From NCBI RefSeq assembly GCF_000238395.3, contig NZ_CP011025.1, forward strand, positions 1,426,001-1,490,000: a stretch of DNA of 64,000 nucleotides. The letters run 5' to 3'. The notes beneath the pieces are model-generated. The model was not told where the DNA came from and searched no databases. It saw only the letters and a program-made list of their open reading frames with translations. The stretch is from Pseudoalteromonas arctica A 37-1-2. GTDB taxonomy: Bacteria; Pseudomonadota; Gammaproteobacteria; Enterobacterales; Alteromonadaceae. Numbering within the stretch: the stretch's first letter is position 1; every line of letters begins with the position of its first letter. This document shows positions 37,495-47,165 of the stretch, one piece after another. The position numbers were made by a program, and so were the translations under genes.

Positions 37495-38433
37495 ATGAAC
37501 ATAGAAGATTTAAAACTTATTTTAAAAGTAGCTGAGTTTAGAAGTATTACGCTCGCAGCTGCTAAGTTAGATATGCGTACAGCCACAGCAAGCGCCGCTA
37601 TTAAACGCGTGGAGTCAGCGCTAGGTAGCGAGCTTTTTGTTCGTACAACACGTCATTTGAGGTTGTCGGCTGCTGGGGAGCGCTACATACCACAATGTGA
37701 ACAGGCTCTAGCAGTGCTTGAACTCGCAAAGCAAAATCTAAAAGGCGAACACGGCGAGGTAGAAGGAAGGCTGCGTGTTGCACTTTCATCTGATTTAGGA
37801 CGTAACTTGGTGATCCCATGGATTGATGAACTCATGGACACTTATCCAAAGCTAAGTTTAAGAACCCATATAAGTGATAGCAATATCGACTTTTACCGTG
37901 ACTCAGTTGATATAGCACTTCGTTATGGCTCGCCTAGTGATGCAAGTGTTTATGGTTTTAAAATTTGTAATGTACCGCGCTTGTTGTGTGCTAGCGAAGA
38001 ATACCTGCTACAAAATGGAAGCCCTGTGCATCCCGATGATTTAGCGTCGCATCAAGGTTTGTTTTATCAGTTGCAGGATATTATAAATAATACGTGGGAA
38101 TTTAGTGATGGTGAGTCAAAATATAAAGTTAAAATGGATGGCAGGCGCGCCTCAAACGATGGCGATTTAGTCAGGCGCTGGTGCGTTGCGGGTAAGGGCT
38201 TAGCTGTAAAGTCGGCTCTTGATATGGCCGACGATTTACTCAATGACAGAGTGGTTACTGTAATGCCAAATTATCAACATGTTAATGGTGAACTTTGGCT
38301 TATTTGCCCAAGTAGGCAGTCAATAACCCCAGCGGTGCGTTTACTACGTGATGCATGCAGAGCAAAATCCCAAGCTATTTTGCAGCAGTTGGTAAATAAA
38401 GGAATTATTGATAAAAGCGTATTAAAGGATTAA
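37495..38433 (+). CDS. LysR-family transcriptional regulator
   Basis: 312-residue regulator with an N-terminal winged helix-turn-helix (about 1-60; LILKVAEFRSITLAAAKLDM and RVESALGSELFVRTTRHLRL) and a C-terminal effector-binding domain of the periplasmic-binding-protein type. It looks like the LysR group that controls oxidoreductases and quinone stress genes. It is transcribed away from the dehydrogenase gene, and the TTGA-N7-TCAA site lies between them. The effector is unknown; the nitroreductase at 35311 may belong to the same regulon because it carries the second copy of the site. Confidence 0.92.
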   Translation: MNIEDLKLILKVAEFRSITLAAAKLDMRTATASAAIKRVESALGSELFVRTTRHLRLSAAGERYIPQCEQALAVLELAKQNLKGEHGEVEGRLRVALSSDLGRNLVIPWIDELMDTYPKLSLRTHISDSNIDFYRDSVDIALRYGSPSDASVYGFKICNVPRLLCASEEYLLQNGSPVHPDDLASHQGLFYQLQDIINNTWEFSDGESKYKVKMDGRRASNDGDLVRRWCVAGKGLAVKSALDMADDLLNDRVVTVMPNYQHVNGELWLICPSRQSITPAVRLLRDACRAKSQAILQQLVNKGIIDKSVLKD

Positions 38434-38445
38434 TACGCAATCAGA

Positions 38446-39336
38446 TCAACTTAGCTTATTATTAAAAAACTCAACGGTACGTTGCCATGCAAGCTCGGCA
38501 TTGTCTTTATCATAACGACCTGTAGAGTCGTTATGAAATCCATGATTTGCCCCTTTATACATATGCATAGTGTATTCAACATTATTGGCTTTTAAGTCTT
38601 GTTCGTACTGTGGCCACGACGCGTTTACACGTTTATCTAGCTCGCCCAATTGAATCATTAATGGTGCTTTAATATTTTTACGTAAACTTTCGCTGGCTGG
38701 AGTACCGTAAAAAGGCACTCCGGCGCTGATTAAATTGCTATCTACTGCCGCTAAATAATTAACAATGTAGCCGCCAAAACAAAAACCAACAGCGCCTAAT
38801 TTACCGTTACTGTTAGCATGCGATTTTAAAAAGTGCGCTGCGGCAACAAAATCGTTTTGAATTTTAGCGCGATCCATGGTTTTTTGCATAGCGCGCCCTT
38901 CATCATCGTTACCAGGGTAGCCACCCAGTGGAAAGAGCGCGTCGGGTGCAAACGCAATAAAGCCTACCTTCGCTAAGCGTCTTGCTACATCCTTTACGTA
39001 TGGGTTTAATCCACGGTTTTCGTGTACCACAAGTACAACAGGGAGCTTACCTTCTATGTTTTTAGGGGTTGCTAAGTAACCTTTGCCTTTACCGTGCCCG
39101 TCTGGCGAATCGAATTCTTCGTATGTTGCTTTAATATCATCGTCATTAAACGACACTTGTTCAGCAAGTGCATAGTTAGGTAATAATGCTGATGTAAGTA
39201 CAGCCATCGAAAAGCCAAGAGCAGCAAGGCCACCGAGTTTTTTCATAAAAGTACGTCGGTCCATTAAACCGTGGGCGTATTCGTCATACCAATCAAAGGC
39301 TTCTTGAGGAATGTGATCAGAGGGAGATGTATTCAT
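38446..39336 (-). CDS. dienelactone hydrolase family protein with Tat signal
   Basis: Periplasmic alpha/beta hydrolase (296 residues). The twin-arginine signal DRRTFMKKLGG (R27-R28) precedes a hydrophobic stretch and a likely cleavage after ALA. The catalytic Cys is C186 in GFCFGG, with HENRGLNPYVKDVARRLA (oxyanion and Arg region) and the C-terminal GANHGFHND His, the dienelactone hydrolase set. It resembles the YghX/DLH proteins found beside redox genes; the substrate is unknown. It converges with the LysR gene. Confidence 0.9.
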   Translation of the reverse strand: MNTSPSDHIPQEAFDWYDEYAHGLMDRRTFMKKLGGLAALGFSMAVLTSALLPNYALAEQVSFNDDDIKATYEEFDSPDGHGKGKGYLATPKNIEGKLPVVLVVHENRGLNPYVKDVARRLAKVGFIAFAPDALFPLGGYPGNDDEGRAMQKTMDRAKIQNDFVAAAHFLKSHANSNGKLGAVGFCFGGYIVNYLAAVDSNLISAGVPFYGTPASESLRKNIKAPLMIQLGELDKRVNASWPQYEQDLKANNVEYTMHMYKGANHGFHNDSTGRYDKDNAELAWQRTVEFFNNKLS

Positions 39337-39511
39337 GGCTGTTCCTTAACTTCATTATGTCTATTTATTATTTAAATACCATAACGTATTAGGGATAAAA
39401 AACGAGCAATATTTCTATCAATTATTAGGACTGTTAATTAATCCTGCGTGTTAAAAAATAAGTAATAGAAGTAATGTTAGCAAATAGGTGAATATCATTT
39501 TTAAGCTAAAA

Positions 39512-39547
39512 ATAAAAAGCTCGGCATAATATGCCGAGCTTTTTTGG
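39512..39547 (-). terminator. terminator of RND efflux operon
   Basis: AAAAAGCTCGGCAT and ATGCCGAGCTTTTTT form a near-perfect stem with a 3-nt loop, directly downstream of the RND permease gene. Confidence 0.93.
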
Positions 39548-39564
39548 TTGGGATGTTACTTAAT

Positions 39565-42500
39565 TTAGCTGTGAGTAGGCGCTGGTTGAGCATCTACTAG
39601 TGGTGGCTTGCCACGCATTTTACGTACTAATCGTTTAGCATCTTCTAGTGCAACGTACTGGCACGGTATAAGTATCAGTGTAATTACTGTGGCAAATAAC
39701 ACACCAAAAGCAAGTGATACAGCCATCGGGATAACAATTTTAGCTTGTAAACTCGTTTCAAAAATAATTGGCATTACACCAATAAAGGTAGTGATTGAGG
39801 TGAGTAATATTGCTCTAAAGCGACGAGCACCGGCTTGCATTACAGCATCCTTAATTGCAACACCTTCAGCACGGGCTTTGTTTACAAAATCAACCATAAC
39901 GAGGGAATCATTTACGACCACACCCGCTACAGCAATTATGCCAAACATCGATAAGCTACTCATGGTCATACCTAAAATCATATGCCCAAACATGGCGCCC
40001 ACTACACCAAACGGAATAACCGACATTATAATAAGTGGCTGCGAGTAAGAGCGAAGCGGAATGGCTAATAAGGCAAATATGATCATCATTGATATACCAA
40101 AATCACGAAGCTGCTCTGAAGCGCTATCCATTTCTTCTTGAATGCGCCCAGCTACATCACTTGTAACACCAGGGTAGCTTTTAAGTAATGTTGGTAAGTA
40201 TTCATCACGAATTTCTTCTGCAATCGCAAATGGTTCGGCTTGGTCGGTATTTACCGCAGCCCATACGTTTACAGTACGTTTAGAGTTTTCGCGGCGAATA
40301 CGGTTTACACCGTCAACCAATTTAACTTCGGCTATTTCACTTAGCGGTACTTCAGCGCCAGTAGGTGTAATAATACGCACACTTGCTATGTCACTTATTG
40401 AGTTACGTTCGTCTTCTGGATAGCGGATCATGACTTTAATTTCTTCGCCTTCACGCAATATTCGCTGCGCTTCTAAGCCGTAGTAACTAAAGCTAACTTG
40501 CGATGCGACATCAGCAAGCGTTAAACCCATGCTGTAAGCGAGTGGTTTTAAATCAAGTTGCACTTCGTCGGTAGCGCTTTGCATTGAATCGTTTACGTCG
40601 CCAACGCCTTCCATTGTTTGTAATTTGGCTTTTAATTTACCAGCCACTTCTTTTAGCTCGTCAGCATTTTTGCCTTCAAGTTTAAAGCTAACGTCGCCAT
40701 CATCTCGACCGCCATTCATTATACTGTCTTGAATGGTCATGGTTTTAATGCCTGGTAAAGCGGGCATTTGCTCACGCCATAATGCACTTAGGGCAAAGGT
40801 GTCGATAGGGCGTAAGTCAGGCTCTACCAAAATGGCCATAATATTTGCTTGCGTTCGTCCGCGCAGGCTTACCGATAAATCGCGGATCATCGGTTTACCG
40901 TATTGCTCTTGTAGTTGCTGATCGACCTTTAACAACACGCTTTCTATTTTACGTGCAGTTTCAAGCGTTGCTTGCTCAGATGAGGCAAGGTTCATTTCTA
41001 TATCAATACGTGGAAAGTCGTGCGGTATTTTAGGGTTTGGTACAAACTTAACTAAACCACCTGCAAACATACCTGCGCTTACAATAAGCAAACACATAAA
41101 GCCAACAATTACTGTATAGCGATAGTGAATACAGCGGCTAACAAAAGGAAGGTAGTAGTTATTCACAAAGCCTTTTAAACCACTATCAATTACCATACGT
41201 AAGCGATGTAATAGGTTTTTAGGGTTTGGTTTACGCGGGTTCATTGCTGCAATGTGTGCAGGTAAAATAAGTTTTGATTCAATGAGTGAAAAAATCAAAC
41301 ATAAAATAATAACGCCACCAATGGCCTTAGAAAAAGCAGCACCAGGGCCGGTTGCGAGTGTTTGTGGTAAAAATGCCGCAATAGTTGTTAGTACACCAAA
41401 GGTTGCTGGCATCGCAACACGTTTTACGCCGCGTACTACGTTATCAAGTGTATGGCCGTATTTTTCTATTTCGGCACTGGCTGACTCGCCCACAACAATG
41501 GCGTCATCCACTACAATCCCGAGCACAAGTATAAAGGCAAAAAGAGAGGCTAGGTTAATTGTTACGTCTAAAAAGCCAATGGGCATAAACAAAAAGGCAC
41601 CTAGAAAAGACACCGGTAAGCCCATCATTACCCAAAATGCCAAGCGTAACGGTAAAAATAGTGCCAGCACTATCATTACTAACAAGCCACCCCAAATCAT
41701 GTTATCGACCATCATATCGAGTCGACCTTCAAGGTAGTAAGTTAAATCAACAATAGGAGATAGCTTAACGCCTGCAGGTAAAAGTGGCTCTTTAGCCGCC
41801 ATGTAGCTTTTAAGAACTTTTGCTACATCGGTAATATCTTGATCTTTTGATGCGTTAACTTCAAACGAGAGTGAGTTTTTACCATTATATTTTGAATACT
41901 GTAGGCCTTCTTCAAAGCCGTCATTAATGGTTGCTACATCGCCTAAATAAATTTGTGCGCCATCAGCAAGGGTAATAAGGGGGAGTTTTTCAAACTCAAA
42001 GCCACGATAGGCTTGTTTTTCAACACGCATCGAAATATAACCGTTTTCAGAGCGTATTTGCCCCGCCGACATATTGGCCGAAAAGTTTTGTACAGCGCCT
42101 GCAATATCTCTAAATGTTAAGCCGTACTCGCGCAGTTTATCAGGGCTGACTTCTATACCAATTTCGTATTCTAAGCCGCCGTTAAAATTAACAAGATTCA
42201 CGTGAGGCAGTGCTTGTAACTCGTCTTTTATATCGTTGCCAAGCTCTTTTAACTGGTAGTTACTCATGTCGCCATAAAGCGCGAGTATCATTACTTCTTG
42301 CTCAAACTTATCGCGGCGAACAACAGGGCGCTCCATTCCCGCAGGAAAGGTGTTTATTGAATCAACTTGTACTTTAATTTCATCAAGTACTTCTTGTGGA
42401 TTGTATTGTTCTTCTATTTCAATCCACGCTTGTGAAAAACCACGGTTAGAGTAAGTAATTAGGCGTTTAATGCCTTCAATACCTTCGAGGTTTTCCTCAA

Positions 42501-42714
42501 CTTTTATGGTTATTCCTTCTTCAACTTCTTGCGGGGCTGCACCTGGGTAAACCGCTTGTACGCTTATCCAGTTACTTTCAAACTGTGGGAACATTTGTTT
42601 GCGAATGGTCATCGCCATTAAAATACCGCCCACTAATATAAATATCATTAGTAGGTTGGCAGCAACGGGATTTCGGGCAAACCATGCTATTAACCCTGTT
42701 TCACGAGTGTTCAT
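39565..42714 (-). CDS. RND efflux pump inner-membrane permease
   Basis: Proton-driven exporter of the AcrB/HAE superfamily (1049 residues, 12 helices, two large periplasmic loops). The N-terminal helix follows IAWFARNPVAANLLM; the first membrane block is near 335-480 and contains VLGIVVDDAIVVGES, with proton-relay aspartates. The second is near 865-1030 and contains GVVVNDSLVMVDF. It belongs to a marine-type RND clade whose adaptor is encoded 2 nt upstream; no outer-membrane factor is encoded nearby. Drugs or metals may be the substrates, but the sequence does not say which. Confidence 0.93.
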   Translation of the reverse strand: MNTRETGLIAWFARNPVAANLLMIFILVGGILMAMTIRKQMFPQFESNWISVQAVYPGAAPQEVEEGITIKVEENLEGIEGIKRLITYSNRGFSQAWIEIEEQYNPQEVLDEIKVQVDSINTFPAGMERPVVRRDKFEQEVMILALYGDMSNYQLKELGNDIKDELQALPHVNLVNFNGGLEYEIGIEVSPDKLREYGLTFRDIAGAVQNFSANMSAGQIRSENGYISMRVEKQAYRGFEFEKLPLITLADGAQIYLGDVATINDGFEEGLQYSKYNGKNSLSFEVNASKDQDITDVAKVLKSYMAAKEPLLPAGVKLSPIVDLTYYLEGRLDMMVDNMIWGGLLVMIVLALFLPLRLAFWVMMGLPVSFLGAFLFMPIGFLDVTINLASLFAFILVLGIVVDDAIVVGESASAEIEKYGHTLDNVVRGVKRVAMPATFGVLTTIAAFLPQTLATGPGAAFSKAIGGVIILCLIFSLIESKLILPAHIAAMNPRKPNPKNLLHRLRMVIDSGLKGFVNNYYLPFVSRCIHYRYTVIVGFMCLLIVSAGMFAGGLVKFVPNPKIPHDFPRIDIEMNLASSEQATLETARKIESVLLKVDQQLQEQYGKPMIRDLSVSLRGRTQANIMAILVEPDLRPIDTFALSALWREQMPALPGIKTMTIQDSIMNGGRDDGDVSFKLEGKNADELKEVAGKLKAKLQTMEGVGDVNDSMQSATDEVQLDLKPLAYSMGLTLADVASQVSFSYYGLEAQRILREGEEIKVMIRYPEDERNSISDIASVRIITPTGAEVPLSEIAEVKLVDGVNRIRRENSKRTVNVWAAVNTDQAEPFAIAEEIRDEYLPTLLKSYPGVTSDVAGRIQEEMDSASEQLRDFGISMMIIFALLAIPLRSYSQPLIIMSVIPFGVVGAMFGHMILGMTMSSLSMFGIIAVAGVVVNDSLVMVDFVNKARAEGVAIKDAVMQAGARRFRAILLTSITTFIGVMPIIFETSLQAKIVIPMAVSLAFGVLFATVITLILIPCQYVALEDAKRLVRKMRGKPPLVDAQPAPTHS

Positions 42715-42716
42715 GA

Positions 42717-43895
42717 TTATTCCTCTTTCAGCGCAAGTTGAGTTACATCAGTTTTATCAGGCGCAATATCTTCAATTTTTACTGCCATACCTTCAGTTGG
42801 GTATTCAAGCGCTGAGGTAACAATTTGCTCGCCATTGTTTAACCCTTGGCTGGCTATAATCATGCCGTTTTGTTCGCGTATAATATTGAGAGTTTTAAAC
42901 GATAATGTTAAATCGTCATTTAAAATTACAATTTTATTATCTTTAACTAAATGATGCGCAACAATAATTGCGTTATCAAGCGGGCGACCTTCAATGGTAG
43001 CGTTAATGTATGAACCAAAACGAAGAGGGCGTGTTTTATCGCCATAAGGTGTTGCAAGTTGTGCAACCAAGTAGCTCATACGGCTTGTTTGATCAACCAC
43101 ACCTTCGGTGCGAATTACTTTGGCTTGCCACATTGTTTGCTTACCCGCGTATTCTGCGTTAAATGTAACATTTGAGCCTACGCCGCCATTTTTTAAATAT
43201 TGTAGTTCTTGGTCGGCAACGGGTAAACGTACCTCTGCAACTGAGGTTGCACTCAATGCACCAAAACTATTACCTGGGTTTACTACTGAACCCAAGCTAA
43301 TTGTGCGTTCATTAATAATGGCATCGTATGGGGCTTTAATATAAGTACGTTCAAGATTGCGGCTAGCACGTTTAACACTTGCTTGAGCAGAGCGGTAACG
43401 CGCTAGTTTTTCGGCCAGTTGTGGTTTACGTAAATAAAGTTCTGAGGCAATAGCTTCGCTTGAGTCCGATTTAATACGCTCCCATTCAGCTTTTGCTACA
43501 TGTGCTTGTGCGCGTTCTATTTCAAGTGCTGAGCTTGCTTGTGCTAAACCTGCTTGCGCTTCAATAAAGTCTGCCTCGTAATCATTTGCATCAATTCGTG
43601 CTAAAATATCGCCTTGCTTTACAAACGCGCCTTCAACAAATTGATCTGATACCGAAATAACTTGCCCACTAACTTGTGCTATCAGCTCGGTACGGTCCTT
43701 TGGTTTAACAATGCCGTACGATTTAACATCGAGCGTTATAGAATCTAAAAGTATGCTTTGTGTTGCAACTAAAGGGCGTAAATCTTGCTCTGGCTTTTCT
43801 TCTGGTGGTTTTTTCATTGCCATAAAGGCGAAAGCTAAAGCAATACCGCCTGCTAAAACAGCAATTGGGAGTATTATTTGTTTTGTAGTAGCCAC
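42717..43895 (-). CDS. RND efflux periplasmic adaptor (GTG start)
   Basis: Membrane fusion protein that joins the RND permease to an outer-membrane duct. The GTG at 43895 follows AAGGA with 7-nt spacing and gives MATTKQIILPIAVLAGG, a one-helix anchor; the ATG at 43910 has no ribosome site. From GTG the protein is 392 residues. The lipoyl halves lie around QVSGQVISVSDQFVEGAFVKQGD and the YIKAPYDAIINERTIS region, with a helical hairpin between. The stop is 2 nt before the permease ATG, so the two are cotranscribed. Confidence 0.9.
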   Translation of the reverse strand: MATTKQIILPIAVLAGGIALAFAFMAMKKPPEEKPEQDLRPLVATQSILLDSITLDVKSYGIVKPKDRTELIAQVSGQVISVSDQFVEGAFVKQGDILARIDANDYEADFIEAQAGLAQASSALEIERAQAHVAKAEWERIKSDSSEAIASELYLRKPQLAEKLARYRSAQASVKRASRNLERTYIKAPYDAIINERTISLGSVVNPGNSFGALSATSVAEVRLPVADQELQYLKNGGVGSNVTFNAEYAGKQTMWQAKVIRTEGVVDQTSRMSYLVAQLATPYGDKTRPLRFGSYINATIEGRPLDNAIIVAHHLVKDNKIVILNDDLTLSFKTLNIIREQNGMIIASQGLNNGEQIVTSALEYPTEGMAVKIEDIAPDKTDVTQLALKEE

Positions 43896-44064
43896 AAGGC
43901 ATTCCTTCATAATTGGTGGTGACAGAGCAATAATACGCAATAAATTGTTTACAAGGCGTTTTAAGATGTAACAAAGCATTACATATGTACATTACAACTC
44001 AACATGCGGCTAATTACGTTCCTAAAAAGGAATTAAAGTAAGTGTGTTTTATTCAGAGGATATT

Positions 44065-44328
44065 ATGAAAACCGAATCGATGAGTTGCAGGCTAGGCTGC
44101 GGCGCATGTTGTATTGCGCCAAGTATTAGTTCGCCTATTCCAGGTATGCCAAATGGTAAAAAGGCCGGAGAGCGCTGTATTCAGCTAGACGAACGTAATT
44201 TATGTAAGTTATTTGGTGATTCAAGCCGACCTAAAGTATGTAGTGATTTTAGCGCCACATTTGATGTGTGCGGGTCAACAAATGCACAGGCTTTAGCACT
44301 TATTACAGAGCTTGAAGAGCTAACTTAA
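44065..44328 (+). CDS. YkgJ-family cysteine-cluster protein
   Basis: Small cytoplasmic protein (87 residues) with the conserved cysteines CRLGCGACC, then C in GERCIQLD, CKLFG and PKVCSDF, arranged as in the CxxCxxCC family thought to bind zinc or an iron-sulfur cluster. The role is unknown. The ATG at 44065 follows GAGGATATT; an upstream GTG would place the ribosome site inside the gene. It is divergent from the RND operon. Confidence 0.85.
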   Translation: MKTESMSCRLGCGACCIAPSISSPIPGMPNGKKAGERCIQLDERNLCKLFGDSSRPKVCSDFSATFDVCGSTNAQALALITELEELT

Positions 44329-44532
44329 TCCTCGTTTTTAATACACATCTATTTACAATATATTATTAATAAAAATCTTCACAAGGTTATTAAAAGCAGT
44401 CATTAATTTATTTAATGGCGAAATATTAGACATATTTAACTTTGTTGCTAATATAGGAAATTGTAAGATACTTTTTATAAATCTCATTTATAGGTGATTT
44501 CGTTCAATCTTAATTTTTAAAAGGAAAGAAAA

Positions 44533-45003
44533 ATGAAAAATTTACTTACAGCATTTACATTAGGTGTGACTTTATTAGGTTGTTCAAACTTACCCATTAA
44601 AACCGATATTAAAGAAGACCACTTTAGACTCGAAAACTTTAAAAGAGAGCAGGGAGTAGATCTAGAATATGTCCACTTGATGTGCTTTAACAAAAAACCT
44701 ACACAATGGGCTGAACCAAAGCAGTATATCAGTGGTGAGCATGATTTATGGGTAAAGGCGAGTGTTTCAAACCCTGATGTTTTAAATAGTCAAAAAGAAG
44801 CTTTTGTTAATTTTAACGTTAATTTAGATTCTGATAAAAGCTACATGCTAAATAGAAAAAGGGAAGGGGATAAAATATCAATCTGGATACAAGAAGTTGA
44901 AACCGGTACGGTTGTTTCGCAGGTTCTTACAGATGAGCTTAGTCGCCCTTTACAAATTGATAATGAGCTAAGAAAAAGACAATGTCGTTCTGGTTCAATA
45001 TAA
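44533..45003 (+). CDS. lipoprotein of unknown function
   Basis: A 156-residue protein with a lipoprotein signal peptide (MKNLLTAFTLGVTLLGC, lipidated C17) and a strong AAGGAAAG ribosome site. The mature part is soluble and mixed charged and contains LMCFNKKPTQWAEPKQYISG and a Cys near the end. No family is recognised. Serine at +2 favours the outer membrane. A single gene ended by a hairpin shared with the convergent receptor gene. Confidence 0.7.
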   Translation: MKNLLTAFTLGVTLLGCSNLPIKTDIKEDHFRLENFKREQGVDLEYVHLMCFNKKPTQWAEPKQYISGEHDLWVKASVSNPDVLNSQKEAFVNFNVNLDSDKSYMLNRKREGDKISIWIQEVETGTVVSQVLTDELSRPLQIDNELRKRQCRSGSI

Positions 45004-45060
45004 GCTGAGTAATCAAAGCTCTTAATATTTAGTAGGCCGTTTATTCTTTGCTAAATATTT

Positions 45061-45097
45061 ATTCAAAGACCTGTTTTAAATAAACAGGTCTTTGAAT
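45061..45097. terminator. bidirectional hairpin, lipoprotein / TonB receptor
   Basis: ATTCAAAGACCTGTTT and AAACAGGTCTTTGAAT form a perfect 16-bp stem with a 5-nt loop between convergent genes. T tails are short, so efficiency is uncertain. Confidence 0.7.
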
Positions 45098-45111
45098 GTG
45101 ATAGCTCAATT

Positions 45112-46977
45112 CTACCAACTATACGTTGCGCTTAACGTATATTGCTCACCTCGCCCTGGTGTACCAGGTATCTCTTCAAATGATTCACCCCATAAGTTAT
45201 CTGCTGCTAAAGTAATAAATAAGTTTTTTAGCATTGGCGGCGTAATTTTTAACGTTAAATGGGTAAATAAAGCATCGTCGTCACTACCGCGCAGCGCATT
45301 TTCGTGCTGTTTGCGCCACTCGTTATCTATTCTAAACTGCAATATATCAGTAGGATTCCAAACTGCGCCGAGTGTTAGGCGGTGATCAGGAAAGTTTAAT
45401 GCGTAAAAACTAGCGTCAATATCTGCCGCACCGTAATTTTCTGATTTATGAAGGTAGGTGTAACTCGCTACAATTTCGGTTGTTTCAAAGTGTTTAGTTG
45501 CTAAGAACTCAATGCCCGTTGTATTTATATCTACAGGGTTTGCAAATCGCGCAGAGCTTGAGTCAAAATTAAACGTCCAATCGGTTAAGTTGTCATCTTT
45601 ACGATAAAAAATAGCCGAATTAAGTTGCCAAGTTTGCTCATCAACTAATAAACCTAGCTCTAGGCTTTTAGTCGTTTCGCGCTCAAGGGTGTAATTACTT
45701 CTAAATAACCCGCCTGAATCACTTCCGCCAATGGCGGTATATCCTGCTACTTGGCTTGCCTCTGCGTACGATAAATAAAACGTGCGCTCAAAACCTTTGC
45801 TGTTTTGTGTATTAAGCGTTATATCACCAATAAGTGACAGTTCAGAGTCGTCTCTATTTGTATCGTCAAACGCAGCACCTAAACGAAATGTAAGTTGTTT
45901 ATTATCCTCAAGCGCCATTTTGTATTCAGGCAATACGCTTAATTTATAATACTTACGAGAGGTAAAGTTGTTTTCAAGCGTGGTAGATTCAATTGAGTCG
46001 TCAATAAACTGTGCTGAATAATTTACAGCAAATACATCGCTTTGAGCATGATGCCCCGATAGCGCTAACGACTTAACTTCACTTTTGTGGAACGCTTCAA
46101 AAGCGCTTGGATTTTCGCGAGAGTAAATATAATGATCGTCGTGTGTGCGGTAATAAGCCGACACTTCAAAGTTACTATCCTGCGCATAACTTTGCTTATG
46201 GTTTAGCATTAATAAGCGGGTTTCTAGCTCTTCTGTTTCGTTAACGCCAAATGGAGTGTACAAATTTGGCCAGCCAAAAAACTTATCTTGTGAGCCAAAA
46301 AACAAATCTGTTTGAGAATCAGCGCCAGCTAATTGAACGCGACCCGATGCACGCGTAAAGTCGTGATCGCCGTTATCAATTGTGCCATCGCTTTGTGAGT
46401 GAGAAATCTCACCTTCAAAACCAAGCTTCCAATCCTTTGCGCCTTCAAGGGGCATACTTACAGCTGCATGTAAGCTTTGTAAGTTAAAATCGTTTGTGCC
46501 AGTACCTACCGATACACTGCCACCTGTGCTAATTGGTTTCCAGCCAAACGATACAGTGCCTACAGAGCTATTAGCACCATTAAGCGCATTGTCAGCGCCT
46601 GTTAAAATATAAGGGCCGGTAAGCATTTGTGGTGCAATAGGAATTTCAGCAAAGTAATGCCCAGATTGTGGGTCAAGTAAAGTAGCACTACCAACTCTAA
46701 AGCCGGTATTTTCAAAAATACCACCGCGTATAGTTACATCGGCTTGCGCTTCAGCCATATTACGTGATTGCAAATCAACACGTGGGTCATACTCTAAATT
46801 AGATACTGGAGAGTCAAATGTACCTACAGGTAATGTGTTTGCAGTGGGCGATGCCTCAACCGTTATTTTTTCGATTGCCGGTGATGCTTCAGTTTTATCA
46901 ATTATAGTTTCGCCGTAGGCAAAACTGCTCGCGCTGCATAGCAGTGCAGGGAGTATAAAGTGCGGTGACCATTTCAT
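45112..46977 (-). CDS. TonB-dependent outer-membrane receptor
   Basis: Outer-membrane receptor (621 residues) with a signal peptide (1-22), a TonB-box-like IEKITVEAS near 35-43, a plug domain (about 55-160) and a 22-strand barrel that ends SATYSW with the terminal aromatic residue. It imports a scarce nutrient, probably an iron chelate, with TonB energy. A Fur-like box lies in its promoter region (47110-47128). At 621 residues it is small for siderophore receptors and closer to BtuB or heme receptor size; no cobalamin riboswitch is seen. No transport partners are adjacent. Confidence 0.87.
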   Translation of the reverse strand: MKWSPHFILPALLCSASSFAYGETIIDKTEASPAIEKITVEASPTANTLPVGTFDSPVSNLEYDPRVDLQSRNMAEAQADVTIRGGIFENTGFRVGSATLLDPQSGHYFAEIPIAPQMLTGPYILTGADNALNGANSSVGTVSFGWKPISTGGSVSVGTGTNDFNLQSLHAAVSMPLEGAKDWKLGFEGEISHSQSDGTIDNGDHDFTRASGRVQLAGADSQTDLFFGSQDKFFGWPNLYTPFGVNETEELETRLLMLNHKQSYAQDSNFEVSAYYRTHDDHYIYSRENPSAFEAFHKSEVKSLALSGHHAQSDVFAVNYSAQFIDDSIESTTLENNFTSRKYYKLSVLPEYKMALEDNKQLTFRLGAAFDDTNRDDSELSLIGDITLNTQNSKGFERTFYLSYAEASQVAGYTAIGGSDSGGLFRSNYTLERETTKSLELGLLVDEQTWQLNSAIFYRKDDNLTDWTFNFDSSSARFANPVDINTTGIEFLATKHFETTEIVASYTYLHKSENYGAADIDASFYALNFPDHRLTLGAVWNPTDILQFRIDNEWRKQHENALRGSDDDALFTHLTLKITPPMLKNLFITLAADNLWGESFEEIPGTPGRGEQYTLSATYSW

Positions 46978-47109
46978 GTTGTGTGTCTCATTTTTTTATA
47001 TGCAATTACGGTAACAATTAAATTCAGAACACACTTTTAAGGCGTGATAAAATAATTCAATTAAACAACTGCGATTTTGGCGCGATTGTACATTAATTCA
47101 TTAAAAACT

Positions 47110-47128
47110 GCATTTGATAATCATTTGC
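47110..47128. promoter_or_regulatory. candidate Fur box between TonB receptor and msrA
   Basis: GCATTTGATAATCATTTGC agrees with the 19-bp Fur consensus at 13 positions, including the uninterrupted centre TGATAATCATT. It lies between the divergent receptor and msrA starts, 38 bp upstream of msrA, and could affect both. Confidence 0.55.
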
Positions 47129-47165
47129 AAAGTTAATGCATCTAACAAACTTGGTCACATTTATT

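Noticed and set aside
39608..40048. 146-codon plus-strand open frame at the 3' end of the RND permease
   Set aside because: Composition follows the codon pattern of the opposite strand; no motif or start context supports it.
41252..41737. 161-codon plus-strand open frame inside the RND permease gene
   Set aside because: It is antisense to a clearly conserved gene, low in complexity of function, and has no ribosome site; such shadows are common in this reading register.
46978..47135. Cobalamin riboswitch in front of the TonB receptor
   Set aside because: The region is short and lacks the B12-box sequence; a Fur-like site explains regulation better.
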